Positions 6,971 through 14,720 of a DNA stretch of 14,754 nt are shown piece by piece (position 1 is the stretch's first letter; every line of letters begins with the position of its first letter). A program made the translations under genes and the position numbers. The DNA is from Ferrovum sp. (GTDB lineage Bacteria; Pseudomonadota; Gammaproteobacteria; Burkholderiales; Ferrovaceae): assembly GCA_027450105.1 (NCBI GenBank), contig DAIDKJ010000015.1, positions 1 through 14,754 of the forward strand, written 5' to 3'. The notes under the pieces are model-generated. The model was not told the origin of the DNA. It searched no databases and saw only the letters and a list, made by a program, of their open reading frames with translations.

Positions 6971-7819
6971 GTGCAAGCCTCAAATAAACGATCTCTGGGA
7001 AACTGGCTCAGTTTTCTTTCCCAAACCGAGATTCCGGTGCTGAAAGGCACGGGTGAGCGGCTCACCGCGTTGTTGGAGGATGAAGAGCGTATGAGCGCGC
7101 GCATGGTGGCACGCATCGTTTTGGGCGATCCTCTCCTGACCGTCAAACTGCTGCATTATTTGCAGTTGCATCGACCCAGCCATCAATATACGGAAATCAT
7201 CCAGGTGGAACAGGCCATCCTGATGCTGGGATTGAAAAAGTTTTACGCCCAGGTGTCCTTCCTGCCCGTGGTGGAAGACTTGCTGGAACCCCATCCCTGG
7301 GCTTTGATCGAGCTGGGGCCCGTACTGGAGCGGGCTGCCCGTGCCGCAGATTACGCCATTGAATGGGCCGTGCGCCTGAACGATCTGCGCTTTCACGAAG
7401 TGTATGTAGCCGCCTTGCTGCACGATGTGGCGGAAATCTTGCTCTGGTGTTTTGCCCCCAAGGATATGCTGGCCATTCGCGAACGCCAAATCCAGGACCG
7501 CACGCTACGCAGTCAGGCTGTCCAAGAGGAGGTACTGGGTTTTCCCATTTCCGAATTGCAGCGCCTGCTGGCCAAGGAGTGGTCCTTGCCCAAATTGCTG
7601 ACCACCCTGATGGATGATTCCCTGCAACGTCAATCACGAGTGCGCAATGTGACCTTGGCCGTGAATCTGGCCCGACATTCAGCCAACGGCTGGGACGACG
7701 CGGCCTTGCCCGACGACTTTCGCAACATTGCCGCCCTGTTGCACTTGCCCCTGGATCAAGTCAAGGACCTGGTACGGGCAACCCCCATCTATCAGCACCC
7801 TCACGATTCTGAGGAATGA
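6971..7819 (+). CDS. HDOD domain protein
   Basis: A 282-residue protein consisting essentially of one HDOD domain, a non-catalytic HD-like helical module found in bacterial regulators of signalling, motility and chemotaxis. Residues from about 16 onward fit the domain: IPVLKGTGERLTALLED, ARIVLGDPLLTVKLLHY and the central LLHDVAEILLW (H151, D152). No receiver, GGDEF or EAL domain is attached. The GTG at 6971 is chosen for its strong upstream AGGAGAGG. The HD-GYP gene follows 15 bases later, so the two are very likely co-transcribed and may act together. HDOD proteins rarely show enzymatic activity, and a scaffold or regulatory role for its partner is inferred. The gene is divergent from the bacteriohemerythrin gene. 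Confidence 0.88.
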   Translation: MQASNKRSLGNWLSFLSQTEIPVLKGTGERLTALLEDEERMSARMVARIVLGDPLLTVKLLHYLQLHRPSHQYTEIIQVEQAILMLGLKKFYAQVSFLPVVEDLLEPHPWALIELGPVLERAARAADYAIEWAVRLNDLRFHEVYVAALLHDVAEILLWCFAPKDMLAIRERQIQDRTLRSQAVQEEVLGFPISELQRLLAKEWSLPKLLTTLMDDSLQRQSRVRNVTLAVNLARHSANGWDDAALPDDFRNIAALLHLPLDQVKDLVRATPIYQHPHDSEE

Positions 7820-7834
7820 TCCCGGGCGCCGCGC

Positions 7835-9040
7835 ATGAAAAAAATCCCAGTTCGCCATCTCACTCCCGGCATGTTCATCCACGAAATCTGTGGCAGCTGG
7901 ATGGATCATCCTTTCTGGAAAACCGCTTTTTTGCTCACTTCCGAAAAAGATTATCAAACTCTCCTGCAAAGCGGTGTGCGCGAAGTCTGGATCGATCCGG
8001 ACAAGGGCCTGGATGTCAGTGACGACACACCCAGCCTGGATGCCGAGCAGGTGCGCGAGCAAGCCGAAAGCCTGCTGAGCCACACGCAACAGCAGTCTGC
8101 TCAGGATTTGCGTGTTCCCTTCAAGGAAGAGATCGAACGCGCCCGTTTCATTCACGCGCGCGCCAAAACCGCGGTCACTTCCATGTTCCAGGAAGTGCGC
8201 ATGGGGCAGGCCCTGAACGCAGAAGCGGCCTATCCCCTGGTGGCGGAGATCCATCAATCGGTGGCACGCAACTCCGATGCCCTGCTCAATCTGGCACGCC
8301 TGAAAAACAAGAATGATTACACCTACCTGCATTCTGTGGCGGTTTGCGCCTTGATGCTGGCTCTGGGCAAACAATTGGGGCTTGCGGGAGAAGAGCTGAT
8401 GCATGCGGGTACCGCCGGATTGTTGCACGATGTGGGCAAAATGATGATTTCCGATGAGGTGCTGAACAAACCAGGACGCCTGACGGATGAAGAATTTACC
8501 GCCATCAAGTCCCATCCCGTACTGGGTCATGAGATTTTGCTCCGCTCCGGAGGATTACATCCCATCGTTCTGGATGTTTGCCTGCATCACCACGAAAAAA
8601 TCGATGGCAGTGGCTATCCGGAGGCTTTGTCTGGGCAGGAGGTCTCGTTATATGCCCGCATGGGTACCGTATGCGATGTGTATGACGCCATCACGTCGGA
8701 ACGTTGCTACAAGGCCGGCTGGGAACCTGCCATGGCTCTGCGGAAAATGGCAGAATGGCAGAGTTCGCATTTCGATTTGCGCATTTTTCACGCCTTTGTG
8801 CGCACCGTTGGTATTTATCCCACCGGCGCTCTGGTAAAATTGAAGTCTGAGCGCTTGGCTCTCGTAGTGGAACAGCATCCCGCCAGCTTGCTCACTCCTT
8901 TCGTCAAAGTGTTTTTTTCCGTGCGTAAAAACTGTCATCTGGAGCCAAAAATGCTGGATCTTTCCACCGGTGAAGACGCCGTGATTTGCGCCGAGACCCC
9001 CGAGCGCTGGAACTTTCCGGCCTCGGTGCTGACACTTTGA
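7835..9040 (+). CDS. HD-GYP domain c-di-GMP phosphodiesterase with DUF3391 N-terminus
   Basis: A 401-residue predicted cytoplasmic phosphodiesterase that hydrolyses cyclic di-GMP. The N-terminal 120 or so residues (KKIPVRHLTPGMFIHE, GVREVWIDPDKG) match the DUF3391 module commonly attached to HD-GYP proteins. The catalytic domain follows: SVAVCALMLALGKQLG, HDVGK with H198 and D199, HPVLGHEIL, HHHEKIDGSGYP with H251-H253 and GYP at 260-262, and GTVCDVYDAITSERCYK. Both the metal-binding residues and the GYP signature are intact, so activity is expected. The segment after about residue 330 is a variable C-terminal extension with no motif I can name. It probably shares a transcript with the HDOD gene 15 bases upstream. 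Only 37 bases separate it from the next gene, so read-through into the biosynthetic-looking cassette is possible. Confidence 0.94.
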   Translation: MKKIPVRHLTPGMFIHEICGSWMDHPFWKTAFLLTSEKDYQTLLQSGVREVWIDPDKGLDVSDDTPSLDAEQVREQAESLLSHTQQQSAQDLRVPFKEEIERARFIHARAKTAVTSMFQEVRMGQALNAEAAYPLVAEIHQSVARNSDALLNLARLKNKNDYTYLHSVAVCALMLALGKQLGLAGEELMHAGTAGLLHDVGKMMISDEVLNKPGRLTDEEFTAIKSHPVLGHEILLRSGGLHPIVLDVCLHHHEKIDGSGYPEALSGQEVSLYARMGTVCDVYDAITSERCYKAGWEPAMALRKMAEWQSSHFDLRIFHAFVRTVGIYPTGALVKLKSERLALVVEQHPASLLTPFVKVFFSVRKNCHLEPKMLDLSTGEDAVICAETPERWNFPASVLTL

Positions 9041-9077
9041 TGCTTCGGCACCCTCCCTGCACGTCGGCCCTGTACCC

Positions 9078-10511
9078 GTGACCCTCGACCCCACGGATTG
9101 GACGACCTTTCGGCAGCAAGCCCATGTCATGCTGGATGACATGCTGGATTACCAACAGCATCTGCGTCAGCGCCCCACCTGGCAACCCCTGCCCAGTGCC
9201 AAGCACCCCTTCTTCCACCAGGCGGCGCCCCAAGATCCGCAAGATCTCTCCCAGGTCCACCAGGAATTCCTGGACTATATCCTCCCCTATACCATCGGCA
9301 ATCCGCACCCTGGTTTCATGGGGTGGGTGCACGGTGGCGGTACTCCGGTGGGAATGCTGGCCGAAATGCTGGCCGGCGGTTTGAACGTCAATGCCGGGGG
9401 GCGCCATCAGGCGCCCATTCAGCTGGAACGCCAACTACTATCGTGGATCCGTCAGTGGTTCGAATTCCCACCTCAAGCCAGCGGATTGTTCGTGACCGGC
9501 ACGTCCATGGCCAATCTGATTGGCGTCTGGGTGGCCCAACGCGCCCGTCTGGGGCCCTCCTTGCGAACCCAGGGCCTGGCAGGCCAGACCCAGCGCACAC
9601 TGGTGGCCTATGCTTCGGCCGGTGCCCATGGCTGCATTGCCCAGGCTCTGGATTTGTCCGGTCTGGGCACCCAGGCCCTGCATCTGATTCCCCTGAACGA
9701 CCAATTCCAGATGGACTGCGGCGCCCTGCGCGCAAGGATTAAGGCCGATCGTGCCGCCGGCCTGGAACCCTTTCTGGTGGTGGGAACCGCCGGTAGCGTG
9801 GACGTGGGCGCAGTGGATGACCTGACAGAGGTGGCTGCAATATGCGCCGAGGAAGGGCTCTGGTTTCATGTGGATGGGGCTTTTGGCGCGCTGGGATGCC
9901 TCAGCCCACAGCTTGCGCCACGCTTTCGAGGGATGCAACGTGCCGACTCCATCGCCTTCGATTTTCATAAATGGGGGCAAGTCCCTTATGACGCCGGCTT
10001 CATTCTGGTGCGCGAGGATACTCTGCAGCGCCAAACCTTTGCCACCCCGGCCGCCTATCTGCGACGTGACACACGGGGGGCCGCCGCGGGCTCTCCCTGG
10101 CCGTGCGACTATGGCCCGGATTTATCACGCGGCTTTCGCGCCCTGAAAACCTGGTTTACACTCAAGGTTTATGGAACCCGCGCCTTGGGCGAGATGATGG
10201 CCAACACCTGCGCCCTGGCACAACAACTGGGTGCCTTGATCAGCGCTCAGCCGCGGCTGGAACTGCTGGCACCCATCGCCCTGAACATCGTGTGTTTTCG
10301 TTTTCGTTGCCCTGACCCCAACACCGTAAATGCCCAATTGCTCATCGAGCTCCACGAATCCGGTCTGGCCCTGCCTTCCAGCACCACGCTCAAAGGCCAA
10401 TTTGCTCTCAGGGCGGCCATTGTCAATCACCGCACCACCCTGCAGGACCTGGAAATCCTGGTGGCAGCCGTGCATCGATTGGGAATGAAACTGGCCCCGG
10501 AACCTGACTGA
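9078..10511 (+). CDS. PLP-dependent group II amino acid decarboxylase
   Basis: A 477-residue fold-type-I PLP enzyme of the aromatic-L-amino-acid/glutamate/tyrosine decarboxylase superfamily. Visible features are the substrate-loop region NPHPGFMGWVHGGGTPVG, NAGGRHQAPIQLERQLLSWI, a phosphate-binding GLFVTGTSMANL, the cofactor-binding aspartate D266 in FHVDGAFGALG, and the Schiff-base lysine K298 in DFHKWGQVPYDAGF. GTAGSVDVGAVDDL is also typical. The length fits the family (450-520). The GTG at 9078 is the only sensible start near the conserved N-terminal helix; no clear ribosome binding site precedes it. Substrate specificity cannot be read from the sequence: it could be an aromatic, acidic or unusual amino acid. 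It is the first gene of a three-gene set with an ATP-grasp protein and a second PLP protein, suggesting it supplies an amine to a biosynthetic pathway. Confidence 0.9.
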   Translation: MTLDPTDWTTFRQQAHVMLDDMLDYQQHLRQRPTWQPLPSAKHPFFHQAAPQDPQDLSQVHQEFLDYILPYTIGNPHPGFMGWVHGGGTPVGMLAEMLAGGLNVNAGGRHQAPIQLERQLLSWIRQWFEFPPQASGLFVTGTSMANLIGVWVAQRARLGPSLRTQGLAGQTQRTLVAYASAGAHGCIAQALDLSGLGTQALHLIPLNDQFQMDCGALRARIKADRAAGLEPFLVVGTAGSVDVGAVDDLTEVAAICAEEGLWFHVDGAFGALGCLSPQLAPRFRGMQRADSIAFDFHKWGQVPYDAGFILVREDTLQRQTFATPAAYLRRDTRGAAAGSPWPCDYGPDLSRGFRALKTWFTLKVYGTRALGEMMANTCALAQQLGALISAQPRLELLAPIALNIVCFRFRCPDPNTVNAQLLIELHESGLALPSSTTLKGQFALRAAIVNHRTTLQDLEILVAAVHRLGMKLAPEPD

Positions 10512-10542
10512 TCCCACTCACCCCTAGCGAGCCCAACTTCCC

Positions 10543-11763
10543 ATGACACTCCCTTTTCACGGCATGGCCCACCTGATGACCCTGGCCTATCAGGGCACTG
10601 ATCTCACCCCTCTGGCGCAAGCATTGCTGGAGCAAAGCCAGCAGTCAACCGGCACCAACGCTGCCGACGCCATGATGGATCTGTCCATCATCCTGCATAT
10701 CAAGGGCAACCATGACATTGCCCTGGCCTTGCAACAGCAGGCCTTGAAGCACAAACAAATCTATTGGCTGCCAGCCAGAATGCCGGGCGCCATCCGGCTA
10801 CTGGCCTTTGTGACCTCAGGCCCACTAGCCGCCAACACCCCAGTGGAGTTTCTGGTGGGTGACCGGGACGTGGACCTGACCCTCGTCTACGTGGCTCCGG
10901 ACCTGCCCTTTCCCAACGACATTCCAGAGCATGATGTGTTGTTCATGGGGGTGGGAGAGTCGGATGGGGCGCAGTTGCTGTTGCGTGCGCTCTCCGAAGT
11001 CATTCAGATCTGGCCCAAACCAGTGCTCAACCTTCCCGAGCGGGTGGCACGACTGGCGCGCGATTCCGTCTCCCATTTGCTGGCCGACATTCCCGGATTG
11101 GTGGTCCCTCCCGTGTTGCGTCTGACCCGCCAGCAACTGGCAATGGTCCATTCTCACCCCACCCTGATGGGCCCCTGGACCCCGCTGGTGCAGGCGCCTT
11201 TTCTGCTGCGTCCGGTGGACACCCATGCCGGCCAGGGATTGGAACGCCTGGAACAGGCGGCCCAGATTCCGGACTATCTGGCGCGCCAACCGGAAGCCAC
11301 TTTTTTTATGATGCCCTTCGTGAATTACGCCAACGGCGATGGGCTCTATCGCAAATATCGTATCGCCCTGATCGATGGCAAGCCCTATGCCAGTCACATG
11401 GCGCTTTCCTCCCACTGGATGATCCATTATCTCAATGGCGGAATGGCCGACTCTGCAGCCAAGCGGGCCGAAGAAGAACATTTCATGACTCATTTCGAGC
11501 AGGAATTTGCCCGCCGCCATCAGATGGCCCTGAATGCCATTCATCACCGCCTGGGACTAGACTACTTGGTGCTGGACTGTGCCGAAACCGCTTCGGGAGA
11601 GCTGCTGATCTTCGAAGCCGATAGTAGCGCTGTCATTCATGCCATGGACCCGGTGGACGTGTTTGGGTACAAGCAGGAACCGATGCAGAAGGCTTTCTCC
11701 GCCTTCAAAGCTCTGTTGCAACGAGTCATGAGCGCGCCCGTGCGGCCCCGGGATTCGGCTTGA
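10543..11763 (+). CDS. Unrecognised protein: TPR-like N-terminus plus ATP-grasp-like domain
   Basis: A 406-residue protein I cannot assign to a named enzyme. Residues 40-75 look like a tetratricopeptide helix pair (AMMDLSIILHIKGNHDIALALQQQAL). Residues 95-200 resemble a pre-ATP-grasp Rossmann half (DVDLTLVYV, HDVLFMGVGESD, WPKPVLNLPERVARLARD). From about 205 it looks like an ATP-grasp fold: RPVDTHAGQGLERL (223-236) as a glycine-rich loop, KYRIALIDGKPYASHMA from K271, LDYLVLD ending at D345, and LLIFEADSSAVIHAMDP with E358 and D360 in the place of the Mg-ATP ligands. ATP-grasp enzymes join a carboxylate to an amine or thiol through an acyl-phosphate, so a ligase role is inferred. It starts 31 bases after the decarboxylase gene and is followed after 54 bases by another PLP enzyme in the same frame. 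No signal peptide. Confidence 0.75.
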   Translation: MTLPFHGMAHLMTLAYQGTDLTPLAQALLEQSQQSTGTNAADAMMDLSIILHIKGNHDIALALQQQALKHKQIYWLPARMPGAIRLLAFVTSGPLAANTPVEFLVGDRDVDLTLVYVAPDLPFPNDIPEHDVLFMGVGESDGAQLLLRALSEVIQIWPKPVLNLPERVARLARDSVSHLLADIPGLVVPPVLRLTRQQLAMVHSHPTLMGPWTPLVQAPFLLRPVDTHAGQGLERLEQAAQIPDYLARQPEATFFMMPFVNYANGDGLYRKYRIALIDGKPYASHMALSSHWMIHYLNGGMADSAAKRAEEEHFMTHFEQEFARRHQMALNAIHHRLGLDYLVLDCAETASGELLIFEADSSAVIHAMDPVDVFGYKQEPMQKAFSAFKALLQRVMSAPVRPRDSA

Positions 11764-11817
11764 CCTTGCACTCGAGCGCTCTACGGCCAGCGCCAACTTT
11801 TAACAGGTCTTGCACCG

Positions 11818-13359
11818 TTGCCGCAGGAAACTGATTTTTTTTGTTCCAGACTGGTCCAGGATGGCGATGAGCGTATCGCCCTCGATCCGCTCACCGGCCT
11901 CAACAGTTATGGCTGTGGCTGCACGCCGGACCCCACCTTGCTGGAATTTGGCTCTGCCACAGCCTCCACCATCTCGCTGTCCGGTTTTGTTGCAGCCCGG
12001 GAAATGGCCGAGTGCATGGCACCCTGGATCGACCAAGCCCCCCCCCAGCAAGACCCGCATCTGTACGCGCTGACACAGCACATCCGTAAACGCCTGTTAA
12101 GCTGCCTGTTGGGGGTACCGGACGATCCGGTGGGAGCAGTCCCCCCACCGACCCTGTTGCTCAGTGCCTCGGGCACCGATGCCTTGCGCCAGGGCGCTGC
12201 CCTGTGCGCCATTCCCGGCACCAAACTCGCCATTTTTCTGTTGGAGGCTGAGGAATCTGGGCGGGGTGTACCACGGGCACTGGCCCAGTGCCCGGACAGT
12301 CAGGTCCATCATATTCCCGTGCGCGACACCGCAGGACAGTTGCGCCCCGTGGCGACCGTGGAGCAAGCATTGGAAACAGCGGTCTCACGGGCACGGCAAG
12401 CCGGGGAACGGATTTTGCTGGTGCTCACCGACGTGTCGAAAACCGGACTCCTCGCACCCAGCCCCGCGTGCATCCTTCATCTGCAACAGCGCTTTGGCTT
12501 AGCCCTTCAGGTATTGGTGGACGCCTGTCAACTGCGACTGGCCCGCAAAACCCTCCGGGCCTATCTGGACCGGGGTTGCCTGGTGGCCCTGACCGGCTCC
12601 AAATTCATGGGAGGCCCTTCCTTTTCGGGCGCGCTGCTCGTTCCTGTCGGGCATACACTGCCCCCGGAGCCGCTGGAACGCCTCCTGCAACAGAATCGGC
12701 TGGCGCCCGGTCCACTATTGCGTTGGATTGCAGCCCTGGCTGACATGGAAGCCTTTGCCCGGATTCCGGAATCACTCACGCAAACATTTTTAGCGCACTT
12801 TGCAGGACACATCGTCCGTTTCATGGACCAGCAACCCCGCATGGAACCACTCCCCGTGCCGGCGCTGGATCGATCGGCCCTGTTTGCGCACCACGGCAAT
12901 CCTCTGGAAGGGGCGCATCCCCAGGGCACCCGGATCCTACCTGCGGTCACTGCCCCGCCTTTATGGGACCAGGAGCAGACCATTTTCCCCTTTCTGTTGC
13001 ATCGCACAATCTGGAATTCGAAGGGTTCCCTACTGGGAAGGGCAGAGATGCTGCATTTATTCCACCACCTCCCCCGGCAGGGGCTCCGTGGGCGTCTGGG
13101 CCAACCGGTGCACTGCGGCCAACGTGAGGGAGAAGCACAAAGCGCCTTGCGACTTTGTAGCAGCGCCCGCCTGGTGCTCCAGGGGGTGATCAACCAACCA
13201 TCAGAAACAAAGGGGAAAGTAGAAAGTGAGCATTTACCTCAGAGAGCCGACCCAGCCCAGTGGCCGGATTGTTCCCATGTGCAAGGTGCGGCTGAGAACA
13301 GTGCGCAGCAGGCCTGTCAGTTTTTAGAGTACGTGCTGTGGGAAAGTGCCCGGCGCTGA
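11818..13359 (+). CDS. Unrecognised PLP-dependent enzyme, aminotransferase class V-like
   Basis: A 513-residue protein with fold-type-I PLP features but no name I can give. It opens with RIALDPLTGLNSYGCGC and FGSATASTIS, then TLLLSASGTDALRQGA (a cofactor-phosphate loop), VDACQLR with D235 and Q238 (the aspartate and following glutamine/histidine typical of class V enzymes), and LTGSKFMGGPSFSGALL with K262 as the likely Schiff-base lysine. Late motifs are LGQPVHCGQR and ALRLCSSARL. The start is TTG at 11818: back to the upstream stop at 11761-11763 in the same frame there is no ATG or GTG, and AACAGG lies about ten bases upstream. The last 55 or so residues look unlike the rest in codon use (TTA, AGA, TCA, GTA) and may be a variable tail or a decayed end. 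Probably functions with the preceding decarboxylase and ATP-grasp proteins; reaction unknown. Confidence 0.75.
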   Translation: MPQETDFFCSRLVQDGDERIALDPLTGLNSYGCGCTPDPTLLEFGSATASTISLSGFVAAREMAECMAPWIDQAPPQQDPHLYALTQHIRKRLLSCLLGVPDDPVGAVPPPTLLLSASGTDALRQGAALCAIPGTKLAIFLLEAEESGRGVPRALAQCPDSQVHHIPVRDTAGQLRPVATVEQALETAVSRARQAGERILLVLTDVSKTGLLAPSPACILHLQQRFGLALQVLVDACQLRLARKTLRAYLDRGCLVALTGSKFMGGPSFSGALLVPVGHTLPPEPLERLLQQNRLAPGPLLRWIAALADMEAFARIPESLTQTFLAHFAGHIVRFMDQQPRMEPLPVPALDRSALFAHHGNPLEGAHPQGTRILPAVTAPPLWDQEQTIFPFLLHRTIWNSKGSLLGRAEMLHLFHHLPRQGLRGRLGQPVHCGQREGEAQSALRLCSSARLVLQGVINQPSETKGKVESEHLPQRADPAQWPDCSHVQGAAENSAQQACQFLEYVLWESARR

Positions 13360-13392
13360 AATCCCACCCAGCCACCGCATGACGTATCCCCT

Positions 13393-14157
13393 TCAGGGCG
13401 CAACGAGAACCCGTCCCTCTTTGACGATGCCCGTTACCAGACGCCCGCTGACCGTGCGCACCTGCACCGACTGCCCCTCGGCCGCATTGCCCATGGCCTG
13501 GCCCTCCGAGCTGACGTCAAATCCATTCCCCTGGACTTGAATGGTGACGGTTTGGCCCTGACGCACCTGAAAGACCTCATGCAGCAGATCCTGGCGCAAT
13601 AGCTGCCCTGGGGCAATACCCTGGCGCGCCACCTTGCCCAGAAAATCCTTTGGGTCCGAGAGAAAATCGGGGCGCGTCACCTCTCCCGTGCGCTCCACCA
13701 CGTCCTGTGGCGTAATGACATGGTCGAAGGGAATCATCTGGCGCGCCACCCAATAGTGGGCCAGAATACGAATATCCACGGGAACCATGAGACTCCAGGG
13801 CGCGCCAGCGCGCGGTTGGTCGCAACGCAGGGCGAGCGACAACCGTCCCGCCAGGCGCCGACCGGGTGGCACAGATACTTCGGGACTCTGGGTGCAGGCC
13901 GGGAGTTCTGCCAGCGCTGCAGGATCCAGGATCTGCACGGACACCTGTCCGCCCAGGGAGGCGGTTTGTACCTGCACAAACTGTTGCAGGGCCTGCGTGG
14001 GCGTGGGAACCGGCAGTGCCTGCGGCGGCGCTGCCCATACCAGTGCCACCAGAGGAACCCCCAGCAACCCCCAGAGACCAACCCTCTTCCCAGAGAAGAG
14101 ATGCTGGCGCCCGCTGGAAGCGAGCCAAGAAAGTGTGCTGTGGAGTTTCTTCATCAT
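13393..14157 (-). CDS. flgA: Flagellar basal-body P-ring assembly chaperone FlgA
   Basis: A periplasmic chaperone needed to assemble the flagellar P-ring from FlgI. From the tandem ATG at 14157 the product has 254 residues. An unusually long basic n-region precedes a hydrophobic core (VGLWGLLGVPLVALV, about 26-40) and a likely signal-peptidase site after A43 or A47. The C-terminal half carries the SAF domain typical of FlgA: ARQMIPFDHVITPQDVVER, DFLGKVARQGIAPGQLLRQDLL, then VRQGQTVTIQVQGNGFDVSSEGQAMGNAAEGQSVQVR (each part shown here is a block of family-conserved sequence) and GIVKEGRVLV. The start at 14187 is possible but would add ten residues across an inverted repeat. It is transcribed away from flgB, as in many proteobacterial flagellar clusters, and converges on the PLP-enzyme gene with 33 bases between stops. 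Confidence 0.93.
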   Translation of the reverse strand: MMKKLHSTLSWLASSGRQHLFSGKRVGLWGLLGVPLVALVWAAPPQALPVPTPTQALQQFVQVQTASLGGQVSVQILDPAALAELPACTQSPEVSVPPGRRLAGRLSLALRCDQPRAGAPWSLMVPVDIRILAHYWVARQMIPFDHVITPQDVVERTGEVTRPDFLSDPKDFLGKVARQGIAPGQLLRQDLLHEVFQVRQGQTVTIQVQGNGFDVSSEGQAMGNAAEGQSVQVRTVSGRLVTGIVKEGRVLVAP

Positions 14158-14162
14158 GTAGC

Positions 14163-14179
14163 TTGGTATCCTATACCAA
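14163..14179. repeat. Short inverted repeat before flgA
   Basis: TTGGTAT (14163-14169) and ATACCAA (14173-14179) form a perfect 7-bp stem with a 3-base loop, 5 bases upstream of the flgA ATG on the - strand. The AGGA that could serve as flgA ribosome binding site lies in and next to the loop. It could be an operator or a translation-controlling hairpin. Confidence 0.45.
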
Positions 14180-14307
14180 CAGCGCATCCGGGAATAGATG
14201 GGACGTGAAATACCCCGAGATTTCTGCCCCTATTTACCGGATCGATTCACGACGACGCACACTATTATGAGTACCTAGGAAAGATACCTCCCGTTTTCGG
14301 AGCCCCC

Positions 14308-14715
14308 ATGAGCAACAGCCTCGACAGCTTACTGAAGTTTCAGCAGACCGCCATGAATCTGCGGGAAACGCGTCAGGAGCTGATCGCCTCGAATATTGCC
14401 AATGCGGATACGCCCCATTATCAGGCGCGCGACATCGACTTCTCCAAAGCGCTGCAAAATGCCTTGGGAAACCAGGCCGGAGGGCTGACGCTGAGCACCA
14501 GCGCCGCGGCACATTTGAGTGGCAATGCCAGCGGTGAACAGGTGCAAGGCACGCCGGTGTTATATCGGAGCGCCTTGCAGCCCAGCGCCGACGGCAACAC
14601 GGTCAACATGGACGTGGAACGTGCCCAGTTTTCCGAAAACACCATTCGTTATGAAGCCAGTCTCAAATTTGTTGGCCAGCAGATCAAGGATGTGCTGGCT
14701 GCCTTGACGGGGTGA
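14308..14715 (+). CDS. flgB: Flagellar basal-body rod protein FlgB
   Basis: A proximal rod subunit of the flagellar basal body, exported by the flagellar type III apparatus without a cleaved signal. It has 135 residues, the usual length. The N-terminal rod signature RQELIASNIANADTPHYQARD (about 22-42) and the C-terminal helix AQFSENTIRYEASLKFVGQQIKDV are both typical; the two helices pair in the assembled rod. The ATG at 14308 follows GGAG (14299-14302) by five bases. flgC follows after 5 bases, so the two are co-transcribed, and the flg operon presumably continues beyond the window. The 150-base gap to flgA must hold the divergent flagellar promoters, but I see no clear sigma28 or sigma54 site in it. 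Confidence 0.96.
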   Translation: MSNSLDSLLKFQQTAMNLRETRQELIASNIANADTPHYQARDIDFSKALQNALGNQAGGLTLSTSAAAHLSGNASGEQVQGTPVLYRSALQPSADGNTVNMDVERAQFSENTIRYEASLKFVGQQIKDVLAALTG

Positions 14716-14720
14716 TCCTG

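Noticed and set aside
12561..13193. 210-codon open frame on the - strand
   Set aside because: It is an Arg/Pro/Ser/Cys-rich shadow opposite a PLP-enzyme gene whose own frame holds clear motifs.
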